From Synechococcus sp. ATX 2A4 (GTDB taxonomy: Bacteria > Cyanobacteriota > Cyanobacteriia > PCC-6307 > Cyanobiaceae), in contig NZ_JAGQCV010000001.1 in assembly GCF_024346375.1 (NCBI RefSeq), forward strand, positions 248,001-312,000: a stretch of DNA of 64,000 nucleotides, written 5' to 3'. Made by a program: the position numbers and the translations under genes. The notes beneath the pieces were generated by a model, which saw nothing but the letters and a program-made list of their open reading frames with translations, had not been told where the DNA came from and did not search any database. This document shows positions 42,289 to 51,227 of the stretch, piece after piece; position 1 is the first letter of the stretch; each line of letters starts with the position of its first letter.

Positions 42289-42704
42289 TGTGTGGGCGGA
42301 CTGCTGTGTTGGTGACTGCCTTTCACAGTTTTCTGATCTGACTCCTTCTTCGACGTGGGTGGTCTGTCGCGACGGTGACGTATGCCGGCCTTGTTGCTGG
42401 AAACGAAGCCCCGCTTTGCCTGCCCCTCTGGTTCTTCCAGGTCGAAATCTGGGGCAAGACGGCATGGCGGTTCACCCTTTTCAGCTTCAGCGCAGCTGGG
42501 TTCACCAGGCTGGGTTCACTAGGCTGGATTCACCGGACCCGTTGATCGTCCGGCGCTCAGCTCCGCAGCGTGTTGCTGATCCGCCCGCTGGTGATCGCCG
42601 CTTCGTGTGCAGCCTGCTGGCGATCCTCCCTTCGTGATTCGGCCTGCTGGTGATCAGCCTGCTGAGCCCGGGCCCTGCCCGGCTCAACATCCCTGCAGAC
42701 CCCA
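42289..42704. other. 416 bp intergenic region with tandem repeats
   Basis: No supported gene. It contains a three-unit 14-bp repeat (42,492-42,533) and, between 42,578 and 42,665, two or three longer diverged units built around CCTGCTGGTGATC and CTTCGTG. Confidence 0.5.
42492..42533. repeat. Tandem repeat, three 14-bp units
   Basis: Three adjoining units of AGGCTGGGTTCACC with one or two changes each (42,492-42,505; 42,506-42,519; 42,520-42,533). Non-coding. Confidence 0.9.
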
Positions 42705-42983
42705 TCAAGCGTCCAGCAGCCCATCGAGCCTGTGTTGAAGCGCGTCCTTTTCCAGGGTGGTCACCACGAACACCTCCTGGGCGGTGGTTCCCCTGCGCGC
42801 CAGCAGCTTGAAGCCACCCCGGATCGGCGCCGACACCCGTAGCCGCAAGCTGGGACTGCGCCCTTTCACACGCGTGATCACCGCCGGTGTCACGGTGTCG
42901 ACGCCCTCACCAGCCGCCAGTTTCCGCAACACCGGGATCAGCCCCTCGATGTAGGTGCTGTGCGTGATCACCACGCGACCCAT
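42705..42983 (-). CDS. DUF2103 family protein
   Basis: A 92-residue protein starting at ATG 42983. It reads GRVVITHSTYIEGLIPVLR, then VDTVTPAVITRVKGRSPSL, RLRVSAPIRGGFKLLARRG and a C-terminal AQEVFVVTTLEKDALQHRL. This matches the DUF2103 family of predicted metal-binding or RNA-related proteins seen in cyanobacteria and archaea; its role is not known. Longer upstream frames do not look like protein. Confidence 0.8.
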   Translation of the reverse strand: MGRVVITHSTYIEGLIPVLRKLAAGEGVDTVTPAVITRVKGRSPSLRLRVSAPIRGGFKLLARRGTTAQEVFVVTTLEKDALQHRLDGLLDA

Positions 42984-43052
42984 CAAAGAGTGTCCTTCAT
43001 GAGAAAAGGCCGCAGGAACTGTTAAAACCATGACACTTCGGACGGCTTCCTG

Positions 43053-43268
43053 ATGCTCCAGACCCGCGCCTCCATCGCCCGTCAGCTCAGCTCGCACCGT
43101 GGTGAAGCTGTTCAGGTGGTGAAGGCGGTTGTGGCGCAGGGGCACCGGATCCAGGGCCTGGCGGTGTGCCCGGGGCGGGTGATCAGCTTCGTGCTCGATG
43201 CCGGCACCGGCTCCGTTCATATGCGCAACCTGCTGGAACTCTCCTCGCTGACGCGCGATCTGTCCTGA
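43053..43268 (+). CDS. Small conserved hypothetical protein
   Basis: A 71-residue soluble protein from ATG 43053: LQTRASIARQLSSHRGEAVQ, VVKAVVAQGHRIQGLAV, GRVISFVLDAGTGSVHMRNL. The alternation of helix and strand looks like a real small domain. It is divergent from the DUF2103 gene, with 69 bp between starts, and convergent with clpS. No family is recognised. Confidence 0.65.
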   Translation: MLQTRASIARQLSSHRGEAVQVVKAVVAQGHRIQGLAVCPGRVISFVLDAGTGSVHMRNLLELSSLTRDLS

Positions 43269-43273
43269 GCGGG

Positions 43274-43606
43274 TCATCCCCGCTCCAGGGGCGCCATCGT
43301 CAGCCCTTCGGCAGCGAGTTGCTGGTGATAAAGCTCCGCCTGCTCCTGCGGGCCGCTCCACACCACTGCCGAACCTTCGGTGTCGATGCGCTTGGCCAGG
43401 GCCCAGGCGCGATCCGGCTGCATGCCGGGGATGTAGGTCATCAGGCAGGCCACCACATGCTGGTAGGTGTTCACGTCGTCGTCGAGCACCACCACCTTGA
43501 AGTGGGGATAGGGCTGCTGCAGGCGCACCGGCTCCAGCACCGTGGCGGCTCGGCCCGGTGCGGCCACAGCCCGTGGATTGGCGAAGAAGAGACGAACCAT
43601 GGCCAT
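43274..43606 (-). CDS. clpS: ATP-dependent Clp protease adaptor ClpS
   Basis: A 110-residue adaptor that delivers N-degron substrates to ClpAP/ClpCP. Core motifs are FKVVVLDDDVNTYQHVVACL and AWALAKRIDTEGSAVVW, with the substrate-binding DDD and the GxAVVW strand. ATG 43606 (MAMVRLFFANP) was chosen; a longer frame to 43672 overlaps the petN promoter region. It is divergent from petN. Its substrates relate to the clpP gene found further along. Confidence 0.9.
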   Translation of the reverse strand: MAMVRLFFANPRAVAAPGRAATVLEPVRLQQPYPHFKVVVLDDDVNTYQHVVACLMTYIPGMQPDRAWALAKRIDTEGSAVVWSGPQEQAELYHQQLAAEGLTMAPLERG

Positions 43607-43675
43607 CACCACCGGCCGCTGCCGGCAAGGGGGCAGCTTAGGTAAAGTGCGCCGAGTCAAAGCCGTGTCCACGCC

Positions 43676-43777
43676 ATGCTGATCACCCTGGGTTGGTCCT
43701 CACTCGCCGCCCTCTTCAGCTTCTCCATCGCCATGGTGGTGTGGGGCCGCAACGGCGACGGCAGCATCAACTTCTGA
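43676..43777 (+). CDS. petN: Cytochrome b6f complex subunit PetN
   Basis: A 33-residue single-helix protein: [18 protein letters not shown] then [15 protein letters not shown]. The [11 protein letters not shown] ending is diagnostic of PetN. It is a small thylakoid subunit needed for assembly and stability of the cytochrome b6f complex. It starts 69 bp from the divergent clpS start, so promoters of both genes share this short gap. It is followed at 19 bp by a second membrane microprotein gene. Confidence 0.95.
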   Translation: MLITLGWSSLAALFSFSIAMVVWGRNGDGSINF

Positions 43778-43796
43778 GCAACATCCGGCGCAACTG

Positions 43797-43946
43797 ATGC
43801 CTGAAACCGCCTTCACGCTCACGAATGCCCTGGCGGTCGTGGCTTCGATGCTCCTGGTGTTCGTCAGTGGCGGCGTCGTCTATCTGTCCACCGTGGAGTG
43901 GCGGGATCGCCGCCGCCGTCAGCGCGCCGCCAGCCCGCGTCGATGA
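43797..43946 (+). CDS. 49-residue membrane microprotein coupled to cofH
   Basis: ATG 43797 starts a 49-residue protein with one membrane helix (LAVVASMLLVFVSGGVVYL) between a short polar start (PETAFTLTN) and a strongly basic tail (EWRDRRRRQRAASPRR). Its stop overlaps the cofH start (ATGA). It lies 19 bp after petN, so petN, this gene and cofH may share one transcript. It is not a known b6f or photosystem subunit by eye. The gene is easily overlooked because of its size. Confidence 0.75.
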   Translation: MPETAFTLTNALAVVASMLLVFVSGGVVYLSTVEWRDRRRRQRAASPRR

Positions 43947-45190
43947 CCCTCGCTCCAGTTCGGCCCATCGCGCCATGGGCCTGGCGCGAAGCGGGTGCCG
44001 TGCTAGTGCCGCCGCCACCGCCCAGCGCTGCCGATGCCTGGCGGTCCATGCCCACGGCAGAGCTGATCGCCAGGCTGGCCGATCTGAACGGGCAGCTCCC
44101 CGATCCCGGTGCAGCCCTGGCGATCTGCAGCGGCGATCAGCCAGCCGCTGCCCTCCAGCGCGCCGCCGATGCGCTTCGCCGGCAACTGGCGGGAGACACC
44201 GTCACCTACGTGATCAACCGAAACCTCAACTTCACCAACCACTGCGTGAAGCATTGCGGATTCTGCGCCTTTCGCCGGGATGCCGGCGCGGAAGGAGCGT
44301 TCTGGCATGGCTTCGAGCTGCTGCAGGAAAAAGCCCGCGCCGCCCAGGCCTGGGGCGCCACCGAGCTATGCCTGCAGGGCGGTCTCAACCCGTTGGCCCG
44401 CGAGAGGGGCAGCGCCCTGCGCTACTACGAAACGCTGTTGGCAGCCTTGCTGGAAGCCGCTCCTGGCATCCATCTGCATGCCTTCTCGCCCCAGGAGCTG
44501 CTGTTCATCGCCGAGCAGGACGATTGCCCACTCGATGCAGTGATTCAGCGCTTGCGCGGGGCGGGCCTGGGCTCGGTGCCCGGCACCGCCGCTGAGGTGC
44601 TGAGCCCGCAGGTGCGGCGCCAGCTCTGCCCTGAAAAGCTGTCGGCGCGAGCCTGGTGTGCAGTGGTGCTTGAGGTGCATCGCCATGGCCTGGCCAGCAC
44701 CGCCACATTGATGGCGGGCCACATCGAAGCCGCCGCCGATCGCGTCGCCCATTGGCTCACGCTGGTGGGTCTGCAGCAGCGGGCCTGGCAGGCAGGGGTG
44801 GCTGGCTTCTCCGAGTTTGTGCTGCTGCCGTTCATCGGAGCGGCCGCGCCTGAGCCGCTGCGGCGCCGGGTGGGCCGCGATCAACCCGACCACGCCGCCA
44901 TGCTCGCCCTCACCGCCCAGGCCCGCCTGCTGCTGGGGCACTGGTTCGTGAACCATCAGCCCAGCTGGGTGAAGCTCGGCCTTGATGGCGCCACCGAGGC
45001 ATTGCGCTGGGGCTGCAACGACATCGGCGGCACCTTGATGGAAGAGCACATCACCACCATGGCCGGCGCCACCGGCGGCACGAGCCGCACCCCCCAAGAA
45101 CTGAGCACCGCCGCCACGAGCCTGGGCCGCCCGGTGCGGCAACGCACCACCCTTTACGGATCCATCGCTGCTGAGGCGCTGCCCGCATGA
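43943..45190 (+). CDS. cofH: FO synthase subunit 2 (radical SAM)
   Basis: A 415-residue radical-SAM enzyme. The Fe-S cluster Cys are C101, C105 and C108 in NHCVKHCGFCAFRRD. Other CofH features are ELCLQGGLNP, HAFSPQEL and a C-terminal DIGGTLMEEHITTMAGA. With CofG it makes the deazaflavin FO, used in cyanobacteria as the antenna cofactor of DNA photolyases. cofG is not in the window. ATG 43943 was preferred because it overlaps the microprotein stop; the stop overlaps the next gene (ATGA). Confidence 0.93.
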   Translation: MTLAPVRPIAPWAWREAGAVLVPPPPPSAADAWRSMPTAELIARLADLNGQLPDPGAALAICSGDQPAAALQRAADALRRQLAGDTVTYVINRNLNFTNHCVKHCGFCAFRRDAGAEGAFWHGFELLQEKARAAQAWGATELCLQGGLNPLARERGSALRYYETLLAALLEAAPGIHLHAFSPQELLFIAEQDDCPLDAVIQRLRGAGLGSVPGTAAEVLSPQVRRQLCPEKLSARAWCAVVLEVHRHGLASTATLMAGHIEAAADRVAHWLTLVGLQQRAWQAGVAGFSEFVLLPFIGAAAPEPLRRRVGRDQPDHAAMLALTAQARLLLGHWFVNHQPSWVKLGLDGATEALRWGCNDIGGTLMEEHITTMAGATGGTSRTPQELSTAATSLGRPVRQRTTLYGSIAAEALPA

Positions 45191-46683
45191 GCCTCAGCCT
45201 GCCCCGCTTGCGGCTGCCCCGCTGGCGCCTGCCCCGCCGGCCACGCTTGCGTCTGCTCCTGCCGGTCACCAGCGGCGTGATCGTGCTGTTGCTGCTGCCG
45301 GCGCTGCTGCTGCAACGCTTCCCGCGTTCCAATGCCGCCGGCCTCGAGCGGCTGGTCCCCGTCGCTTCTCTGATTCAGAGCTTCGCCGCCGCGCCCAGCC
45401 GCCCGGTGCCCTCCCTGTGGCAGGAACGGCTGTCGGTGCCCCTGGCCACCCGGCTGTGGGCGCGGCAGCAGGGGCAGTGGTGGCAACTGTGGGGGGAGAG
45501 CGGCGATGGCGGCACCCTGCTCGCGATCAGTGACAGAGCCTTCGAAGGGCGTCCAGAGCGCGCCCTGCCCGCCAACAGCTTCCGCGTCGACGACCTGCTG
45601 GTGATCGCCGCTGACCCCCTGTCCCGGCAGCAGTTGCAGCAGCAATTGAGCCGCTCCACGCGCCCACCGAAGGGGATGGAGAAGCGCTGCGTTGAGCAGC
45701 TGCGTTCCGCCCAGGCAGTGGCCTGGACCGGCACCGCTCTCAACCAGCTCAGCGGCCCCCTGGCGCCCCTGCTGGGCCGTTTCCAGCAGGGGTGTCTGGT
45801 GCTGGGCGGCGATGCCACCGGCCTCACCTGGCAGGGAGAAGCCACAGGGTCCGGCAAGGCCGCCGCCGCAGCGCTGCCCAGGTTGCCGGCCGTGCCACCG
45901 CGTCAGCCCCTGCCTGCAGCCCTGCTGCTCGACGTGGAGGGGGATCGCCTCGATCTGCTCTTTGAAGGCCTGCTGAGCCGCCAGCTGATCCGCCAGCCGC
46001 TGGTCGATCGCTACGGGCTACAGGAAACGCTGCTGCTGCGGTTGGGCGGCAGTCCGTTCCGGCTGCGCCTGAGCCCCCAGCCAGCGGGCGTCTTTCAAGC
46101 CTCCCTCGAGCTGCAGTTGCAGGTGGGCAAACAGCGGCAGGAGTGGATCCAGTGGCTGGCACAGCTGCGCGAGGCGCTCAAGGAGCAGGGGCTGGTGGAG
46201 CAGCTGCCGGCAGCAGCGGCGGGCGCGGAAGCCCCCCCCAGCACCATTGCCGCCCAGCTGCCCACCGGTGTGTGGCTGCGTCAGGACGGCACCGTGGTGG
46301 GGGGATGGCGCTGGATCCGGCCTCCTACCGGCGACCCGCCCCTGCTGGCTTTCTTCCTGGGGTCACTGCCGCCGGCGCTGCCGGCGGCACCACTGCCGGC
46401 TGCGCCGCCACCGGAAGCAACGCTGCCTGAACAGGAGAGCGCGGCCACCAAGCAGGTGCCCCAAGCGCTACGGCTGCGGGCCAGGCCCCAGGCGCTGGCC
46501 GCCCTCGGACTGCTGCCCCCGGCCCTGCCACCGGTGCTGCAGCAGTCGGATCAGCTGGAACTGCTGGCCCGCTGGCCAGCCGCCAGCGAAGGCGGAGCCA
46601 ATGCCCACGCCCTGTTGGCCGGATCGCTGCAACTGGGGGCAGCACCGGCGCCTGGTGCCAAGGAATCACCCGCCAACCCCTGA
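45187..46683 (+). CDS. Membrane-anchored hypothetical protein, DUF3352-like
   Basis: A 498-residue protein: a basic Leu/Pro/Arg-rich start, one transmembrane anchor (LLLPVTSGVIVLLLLPALLL), then a large domain with WQERLSVPLATRLWARQQG, NSFRVDDLLVIA and AALLLDVEGDRLDLLFEGLL. The C-terminal third is rich in Pro and Ala. The layout resembles cyanobacterial DUF3352-type proteins of unknown role, probably exposed on the lumenal or periplasmic side. Its start overlaps the cofH stop, forming a coupled chain of three genes. Confidence 0.75.
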   Translation: MSLSLPRLRLPRWRLPRRPRLRLLLPVTSGVIVLLLLPALLLQRFPRSNAAGLERLVPVASLIQSFAAAPSRPVPSLWQERLSVPLATRLWARQQGQWWQLWGESGDGGTLLAISDRAFEGRPERALPANSFRVDDLLVIAADPLSRQQLQQQLSRSTRPPKGMEKRCVEQLRSAQAVAWTGTALNQLSGPLAPLLGRFQQGCLVLGGDATGLTWQGEATGSGKAAAAALPRLPAVPPRQPLPAALLLDVEGDRLDLLFEGLLSRQLIRQPLVDRYGLQETLLLRLGGSPFRLRLSPQPAGVFQASLELQLQVGKQRQEWIQWLAQLREALKEQGLVEQLPAAAAGAEAPPSTIAAQLPTGVWLRQDGTVVGGWRWIRPPTGDPPLLAFFLGSLPPALPAAPLPAAPPPEATLPEQESAATKQVPQALRLRARPQALAALGLLPPALPPVLQQSDQLELLARWPAASEGGANAHALLAGSLQLGAAPAPGAKESPANP

Positions 46684-46712
46684 CGGGTGACCCAGCAAAC
46701 CCCAGCACCCAA

Positions 46713-46751
46713 GGCACCCAGCACCTAAGCGAGCGTCAGGCGCTGGGTGCC
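46713..46751. terminator. Inverted repeat between convergent genes
   Basis: GGCACCCAGC (46,713-46,722) and GCTGGGTGCC (46,742-46,751) form a perfect 10-bp stem with a 19-nt loop, between the 3' end of the DUF3352-like gene and thf1. The distal arm lies inside the thf1 3' end. No clear U-run follows, so terminator function is uncertain. Confidence 0.4.
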
Positions 46752-47509
46752 GCGGTACCGCTGCCCGCTTCGGGGCCCGACGCCATGTCAGCGGCGGCAG
46801 AAGCCACGGCCACACCAGCCTCCGCGGCAGGAGTATCAGCGGCGGCCTCAAGGCTCTGGCGCTCGCGCCGCCGCCGCTCGGCGGCCACTGTTTCCTCCAT
46901 CAATTCAACGGCCAACGCCATCTTCTCGAGGTTGGTGGCATAGAGGTTGAGGTCTTTGTCGACGCGGTCTTTGAGCAGACCCATTGCTTCACCGATCTCA
47001 TGGGCAGCCTGGCGCAGCGCCAGGGGCTCGATCGCTTCGGCCCCCTTGGCCTTCTGCAGAAGGCTCAGCAGGCCGACGGCGAACAGGCGGGAGTAGTGGA
47101 AATCCGGGCGCTTCACCGACTGGAGCACGCTGCCGATCGGCTCAGGCGCACCGGCCCCCTGGTCGGTGATCCACTGGCGCACGTCTTCGACGCTGTGCTC
47201 GCCAACGGCCGTGATGGCTTGATCGCGAACCCGGTGGAAGTGGTCAGCTTCGTAGCCACAGGCCGCACACAAGGCCTGGAACAGGGGTTCACGCTGCGCC
47301 TCCGGCCGGTAGCCGCGCGCAAAGCTGTCGAACACCTGGGTGAGACCCACCGCGAACAGCGGATCGATTTGAAATCCCTTCTGGCGGCTGAGCAGATGCA
47401 GCTCCACCAGCAGCTCATCCACCAAGCGCCGGTAGAGGGGCGCGATCACATGGGGAAAGGCGCGATGGAACGAACGCTTGCTGTCAGCGACGGTGAGGCA
47501 GGCGCCCAC
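46736..47509 (-). CDS. thf1: Thylakoid formation protein Thf1/Psb29
   Basis: A 257-residue protein needed for photosystem II repair and FtsH stability in cyanobacteria and plants. Conserved parts are LTVADSKRSFHRAFPHVIA, PLYRRLVDELLVELHLL, DPLFAVGLTQVFDSFARGY, YSRLFAVGLLSLL and a helical LNLYATNLEKMALAVELME. GTG 47509 was chosen since AGGAGA lies 6 bp upstream. It ends with an Ala/Glu-rich tail (AADTPAAEAGVAVAS). ftsH is 1.3 kb away, a functional link. Confidence 0.92.
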   Translation of the reverse strand: MGACLTVADSKRSFHRAFPHVIAPLYRRLVDELLVELHLLSRQKGFQIDPLFAVGLTQVFDSFARGYRPEAQREPLFQALCAACGYEADHFHRVRDQAITAVGEHSVEDVRQWITDQGAGAPEPIGSVLQSVKRPDFHYSRLFAVGLLSLLQKAKGAEAIEPLALRQAAHEIGEAMGLLKDRVDKDLNLYATNLEKMALAVELMEETVAAERRRRERQSLEAAADTPAAEAGVAVASAAADMASGPEAGSGTAAPSA

Positions 47510-47700
47510 ACTAATTCTCCTGGTTATTTGGACTTTAGCGCTGCCCCCCACCCGGCGATGGGCGGCCACGGCCGCTGATGCCCAGCGCAGACGGGGGCCC
47601 GGCCGCAGGGACGCCTCAGGGGCGCACCGGAGGCGCTGCCCGCGCTGAACAGTGGGCGCACCGCCCTCGGTAAGATGGGTGGGTTGCTGATTTTTCGTCC

Positions 47701-48294
47701 ATGATCCCGATCGTGATTGAGGATTCGGGCCGGGGCGAGCGCGCGTTCGATATCTATTCCCGGCTGCTGCGCGAGCGGATCATTTTTCTCGGCGAAACGG
47801 TCACGCCAGAATCCGCCAACCGGGTGGTGGCCCAGTTGTTGTTTCTGGAAGCAGAAGATCCCGAAAAAGATATCTTCCTTTACATCAACTCTCCCGGTGG
47901 ATCCGTCTACGACGGCCTCGGCATCTTCGACACAATGCAGCACATCAAACCCGACGTGCAGACCGTGTGCGTGGGCCTGGCCGCCAGCATGGGTGCCTTT
48001 CTGCTCACCGCCGGCGCCAAAGGCAAGCGCAGCAGCCTGCACCACTCCCGGATCATGATCCACCAGCCCCTCGGCGGCGCCCGTGGCCAGGCGAGCGACA
48101 TCCGCATTCAGGCCAACGAAATTCTTTTCCTGAAAGACAAACTCAACCGCGAACTGGCTGATCGCACCGGTCAACCCCTGGATCGCATCCAGGTCGACAC
48201 CGACCGTGACTTCTTCATGTCGCCGGCAGAAGCAGTCAGCTACGGACTGATCGACAAGGTGATCGAGCGACGCCCTATTCGACCGGTGGATTGA
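47701..48294 (+). CDS. clpP: ATP-dependent Clp protease proteolytic subunit
   Basis: A 197-residue serine peptidase. The catalytic triad is S96 (GLAASMGAF), H121 ([10 protein letters not shown]) and D170 (DTDRDFF). [17 protein letters not shown] forms the handle region. With ClpC/ClpX it degrades misfolded or tagged proteins. It is one of several ClpP paralogues expected in cyanobacteria. It begins 191 bp from the divergent thf1 start and ends before a perfect hairpin. Confidence 0.95.
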   Translation: MIPIVIEDSGRGERAFDIYSRLLRERIIFLGETVTPESANRVVAQLLFLEAEDPEKDIFLYINSPGGSVYDGLGIFDTMQHIKPDVQTVCVGLAASMGAFLLTAGAKGKRSSLHHSRIMIHQPLGGARGQASDIRIQANEILFLKDKLNRELADRTGQPLDRIQVDTDRDFFMSPAEAVSYGLIDKVIERRPIRPVD

Positions 48295-48307
48295 GCCCCA
48301 GCGCACG

Positions 48308-48350
48308 GACTGAACGACAGGACAGACTGAACGACAGACTGAATGAGCGA
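48308..48350. repeat. Short direct repeats downstream of clpP
   Basis: GACTGAACGACAG occurs twice, followed by the related GACTGAATGAGCGA, just after the clpP stop. Non-coding. Confidence 0.7.
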
Positions 48351-48393
48351 ACGGAAAGAAAGAAATGAATGAGCGTACCGAATGAAAGGCAAC

Positions 48394-48417
48394 ATTCAGC
48401 TTCTAGTGAAGCTGAAT
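48394..48417. terminator. Perfect hairpin between clpP and the 48,419 gene
   Basis: ATTCAGCTTC and GAAGCTGAAT form a perfect 10-bp stem with a TAGT loop, located between convergent genes and ending 1 bp before the stop of the DUF7219-like gene. A bidirectional terminator or mRNA 3' stabiliser is likely; a U-run is weak on both sides. Confidence 0.65.
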
Positions 48418-48418
48418 C

Positions 48419-48673
48419 TCACTCCTTCGGCCTATCTGAAGGCTTATCTGATTTGAGCAAATAAGCCTTGCTGAATTTCAGCTCTTTCCAAAGGGCACGA
48501 ATCCGGTCGTAGGCATCAGCCTGGGTGATTTTGCCGTTGGCTTGAAGCGCAACAATCAGGCCAACACGTTCGGCGAATTGCTCAAGATTCTGGTGGAATG
48601 CCGCACCTTCCGGAGACCAGTCGTCGCCGTGGTAGCGACTGAACGACTCCATTGGAGATTTAATATCGCTCAA
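48419..48673 (-). CDS. Small conserved cyanobacterial protein (DUF7219-like)
   Basis: An 84-residue soluble helical protein: SFSRYHGDDWSPEGAAFHQN, LEQFAERVGLIVALQANGK, ITQADAYDRIRALWKELK. The SRYHG start, GKIT and ALWKxLKxSK features match a conserved cyanobacterial family of unknown function, tentatively DUF7219. ATG 48673 is the start. It sits between clpP and ftsH, with hairpins on both sides, so it is probably transcribed alone. Confidence 0.8.
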   Translation of the reverse strand: MSDIKSPMESFSRYHGDDWSPEGAAFHQNLEQFAERVGLIVALQANGKITQADAYDRIRALWKELKFSKAYLLKSDKPSDRPKE

Positions 48674-48752
48674 TGATGCAGGGCAATGGTAAGTATTTTA
48701 TCCAAGCCGAGCCCAGGTAGTGTGATTTTCGGTTAACGCCGGTTAAAGGAAA

Positions 48753-48784
48753 GCGGGCCAGTGGCACAAAATCCACCGGCCCGC
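48753..48784 (-). terminator. Rho-independent terminator of ftsH
   Basis: GCGGGCCAGTGG (48,753-48,764) pairs with CCACCGGCCCGC (48,773-48,784) over 12 bp with one A/C mismatch and an 8-nt loop, 9 bp downstream of the ftsH stop. On the minus strand the hairpin is followed by a T-rich run (TTTCCTTTAAC). Confidence 0.85.
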
Positions 48785-48793
48785 GTTCAACGA

Positions 48794-50725
48794 TCAGGTG
48801 GTGGTGGCTGGCAACAGGGGCGAAAAGCGTTCCTTCTCAGGAATCACGCTGAATTCAGCCACGATGCTGCGGAACTCATCGCCATTGAGGCTTTCCTTCT
48901 CGATCAGCAGCTCCACCAGGCGGTCCATGCATTCCCGGTGGTTGCCCACCAGTTCCAGGGTGTCCTGGTAGCAACGGTCAACGATCAGGCGCACCTGCTC
49001 ATCAATGCGGCGTGAGATGGATTCCGACACGTCACTGCGGGTCATCAGGTCGCGGCCGAGGAACACCTCCTGATTGCCCGCCTCCAGCGACACCGGGCCG
49101 AGATCGCTCATGCCGAAACGGGTGACCATCTGGCGCGCAAGGCCTGCGACCATCTGAATGTCACCGCCTGCGCCAGTGGTGACTTCAGCGTGGCCAAACA
49201 CCACAGCTTCAGCGGCGCGGCCGCCCAAGGCCCCCATGATCCGGGCCTGCAGCTGGGAGCGGCTCACCAGCATCTGCTCCTCATCGGGGGCAAACCAGGT
49301 GAGGCCCTGGGCCTGACCGCGGGGAATCAGCGTGACCTTCTGCACCGGGTCGTGGTTTTTCACCAGGGTGCCCACCAGGGCATGGCCCACTTCGTGATAA
49401 GCGATCAGGCGCTTGCTGCGTCCATCGGTGAGCGGCTTGCCTTCCATGCCGGCAATCACCCTGTCCACGGCATCATCGATCTCCGCGAGGCTGGTGGCCT
49501 CCTTGCGGCGGCGTGCGGTGAGGATGGCCGCCTCGTTGAGCAGGTTGGCCAGGTCGGCGCCGGTGAAACCGGGGGTGCGGCGGGCGATCGCTTCAAGCGA
49601 CACATCCTCGGCGAGCTTCTTGTTGCGCGAGTGCACTTCAAGAATCGAAAGGCGGCCCTTGATGTCGGGCGCATCGACGCTCACTTGGCGGTCGAAGCGG
49701 CCCGGACGCATCAACGCCGAATCGAGCACATCGGGGCGGTTGGTGGCGGCAATGATGATGATGCCGCTGTTGCCTTCAAAGCCATCCATCTCCGTGAGGA
49801 GCTGGTTGAGGGTCTGCTCGCGCTCGTCGTTGCCACCACCGATGCCGGCGCCGCGTTGGCGGCCCACCGCATCGATTTCATCGATGAAGATCAGGCAGGG
49901 GCTGTTTTCCTTGGCACGCTTGAACAGGTCGCGCACGCGGCTGGCGCCGACGCCCACGAACATCTCCACGAACTCGGAGCCCGAGAGGGAGAAGAAGGGA
50001 ACACCTGCCTCGCCGGCGATCGCTTTGGCAAGCAGGGTCTTGCCGGTGCCGGGAGGGCCCACCAACAGCAGGCCACGGGGGATCTTGGCGCCCACGGAGG
50101 TAAAGCGTTCCGGTTGCTTGAGGAAGGTGACCACCTCCTGCAGATCTTCCTTGGCCTCTTCCACGCCGGCGACATCGGCGAATTTGACGCCGGTTTCAGC
50201 CTCCATGGCGAAGCGGGCCTTGGTTTTGCCGAACTGCATGGCCTGGCCAGGGCCGCCGGGCATGCCGGAAGAGCGGCGCGCCAGGAAGATCAGGGAACCG
50301 ATCAGCAGCAGCGGGAACAGCAGATTGCCCAGCAGGCCAAGGGCTGGTGGGGAATTACGGGGCGGGTGGATGTCGAAGCTGATGCCCTTCTCTTTGAGGT
50401 TGTTGATCAGCTCGGGAGCCACGCCGGGCAGATCCACCCGCAGACGCTGCACGCGGTTATCGAGATCCGGGTCCACCGCTTCGATCACGGCGCTGCGGCC
50501 ACCGTCGTAGATGTCGACTGCGGTGACGCGGCCCGCCTCCACGTAGTCAAGGAAGCGGCCGTAGCTCATGCGGGCCACAGCCGTGTTGCGGGCGCTGGGG
50601 ACACCGGCACCGGTGCTCTCGGCGAAGCGAGCGGGGCCACCACTGCCGAGCACCTGCCAACCAAGGAACACAGCCACCCCGAAAGGGAGGAGCCAAAGTG
50701 CGATCAGACGCCAGCGCTGGTTCAT
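48794..50725 (-). CDS. ftsH: ATP-dependent zinc metalloprotease FtsH
   Basis: A 643-residue membrane protease. Two transmembrane helices (about residues 5-25 and 130-149) flank a lumenal/periplasmic domain. The AAA module has Walker A GPPGTGKT (223-230), Walker B LIFIDEID and the second region of homology ([19 protein letters not shown]). The zinc site is HEVGH (444-448). Cyanobacterial FtsH complexes remove damaged D1 in photosystem II repair and control other membrane proteins. Thf1, encoded nearby, supports this process. A strong terminator follows. Confidence 0.96.
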   Translation of the reverse strand: MNQRWRLIALWLLPFGVAVFLGWQVLGSGGPARFAESTGAGVPSARNTAVARMSYGRFLDYVEAGRVTAVDIYDGGRSAVIEAVDPDLDNRVQRLRVDLPGVAPELINNLKEKGISFDIHPPRNSPPALGLLGNLLFPLLLIGSLIFLARRSSGMPGGPGQAMQFGKTKARFAMEAETGVKFADVAGVEEAKEDLQEVVTFLKQPERFTSVGAKIPRGLLLVGPPGTGKTLLAKAIAGEAGVPFFSLSGSEFVEMFVGVGASRVRDLFKRAKENSPCLIFIDEIDAVGRQRGAGIGGGNDEREQTLNQLLTEMDGFEGNSGIIIIAATNRPDVLDSALMRPGRFDRQVSVDAPDIKGRLSILEVHSRNKKLAEDVSLEAIARRTPGFTGADLANLLNEAAILTARRRKEATSLAEIDDAVDRVIAGMEGKPLTDGRSKRLIAYHEVGHALVGTLVKNHDPVQKVTLIPRGQAQGLTWFAPDEEQMLVSRSQLQARIMGALGGRAAEAVVFGHAEVTTGAGGDIQMVAGLARQMVTRFGMSDLGPVSLEAGNQEVFLGRDLMTRSDVSESISRRIDEQVRLIVDRCYQDTLELVGNHRECMDRLVELLIEKESLNGDEFRSIVAEFSVIPEKERFSPLLPATTT

Positions 50726-50801
50726 GGCTGAGAGATTGTTTTAACAACTGTAAAGCTCGGAATCCCAGAAGGAGACTGCTCCCAGCAGATCCGCGCTTCT
50801 C

Positions 50802-51101
50802 TCAGCCTGCCACGGTGGGGCGGGTTTCCTGAGAATCCGCCTGATGCTCCCCGGCCGGCGTGCCAGGCGGAACATCCGGCTCGCTTTCCATCAGCAGCTC
50901 ATTGACCGAGAGCGTTTCAATCAGGTCAGGGCCGCCCAGGCTGTGGGTCCAGATCTCCACTTCGCAGCTGGCGGGTGCCTCAAAGCTGAGGAATTCGAAG
51001 GGGAACGCCACCCGTTCCAGATAAAAGGTTTCAGGGCCGCAGCAGCGAAGGATCACCATGCGGTCGCTCGCGTTGCGATACCCGCAGGGGAGTAGTGCCA
51101 C
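50802..51101 (-). CDS. DUF1830 family protein
   Basis: A 99-residue cyanobacterial protein from GTG 51101. It shows CGYRNASDRMVILRCCGPE, TFYLERVAFPFEFLSFEAP and VEIWTHSLGGPDLIETL, typical of DUF1830. The function is unknown. A Pro/Gly-rich tail of about 25 residues follows the conserved part. It lies upstream of the ftsH start on the same strand but about 76 bp away, so it may be transcribed with ftsH. Confidence 0.88.
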   Translation of the reverse strand: MALLPCGYRNASDRMVILRCCGPETFYLERVAFPFEFLSFEAPASCEVEIWTHSLGGPDLIETLSVNELLMESEPDVPPGTPAGEHQADSQETRPTVAG

Positions 51102-51227
51102 GGTTGGTGCCTCATCTCAGAACTCTCATAAACGCACCCTCGGGGCCTGCGGTTTGGTCACGGTGACCACCAATAGGGTTTCTTAATGTTTTTTCGGGAT
51201 TGTGCCGCCGGGCCAAACCGGCTCAGC

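Noticed and set aside
43004-43628. Long minus-strand frame joining the DUF2103 gene upstream across clpS
   Set aside because: Only the last 92 residues show family conservation; the upstream part is out of frame with clpS and not protein-like.
49190-50731. A 513-codon plus-strand frame opposite ftsH
   Set aside because: Antisense shadow of ftsH.
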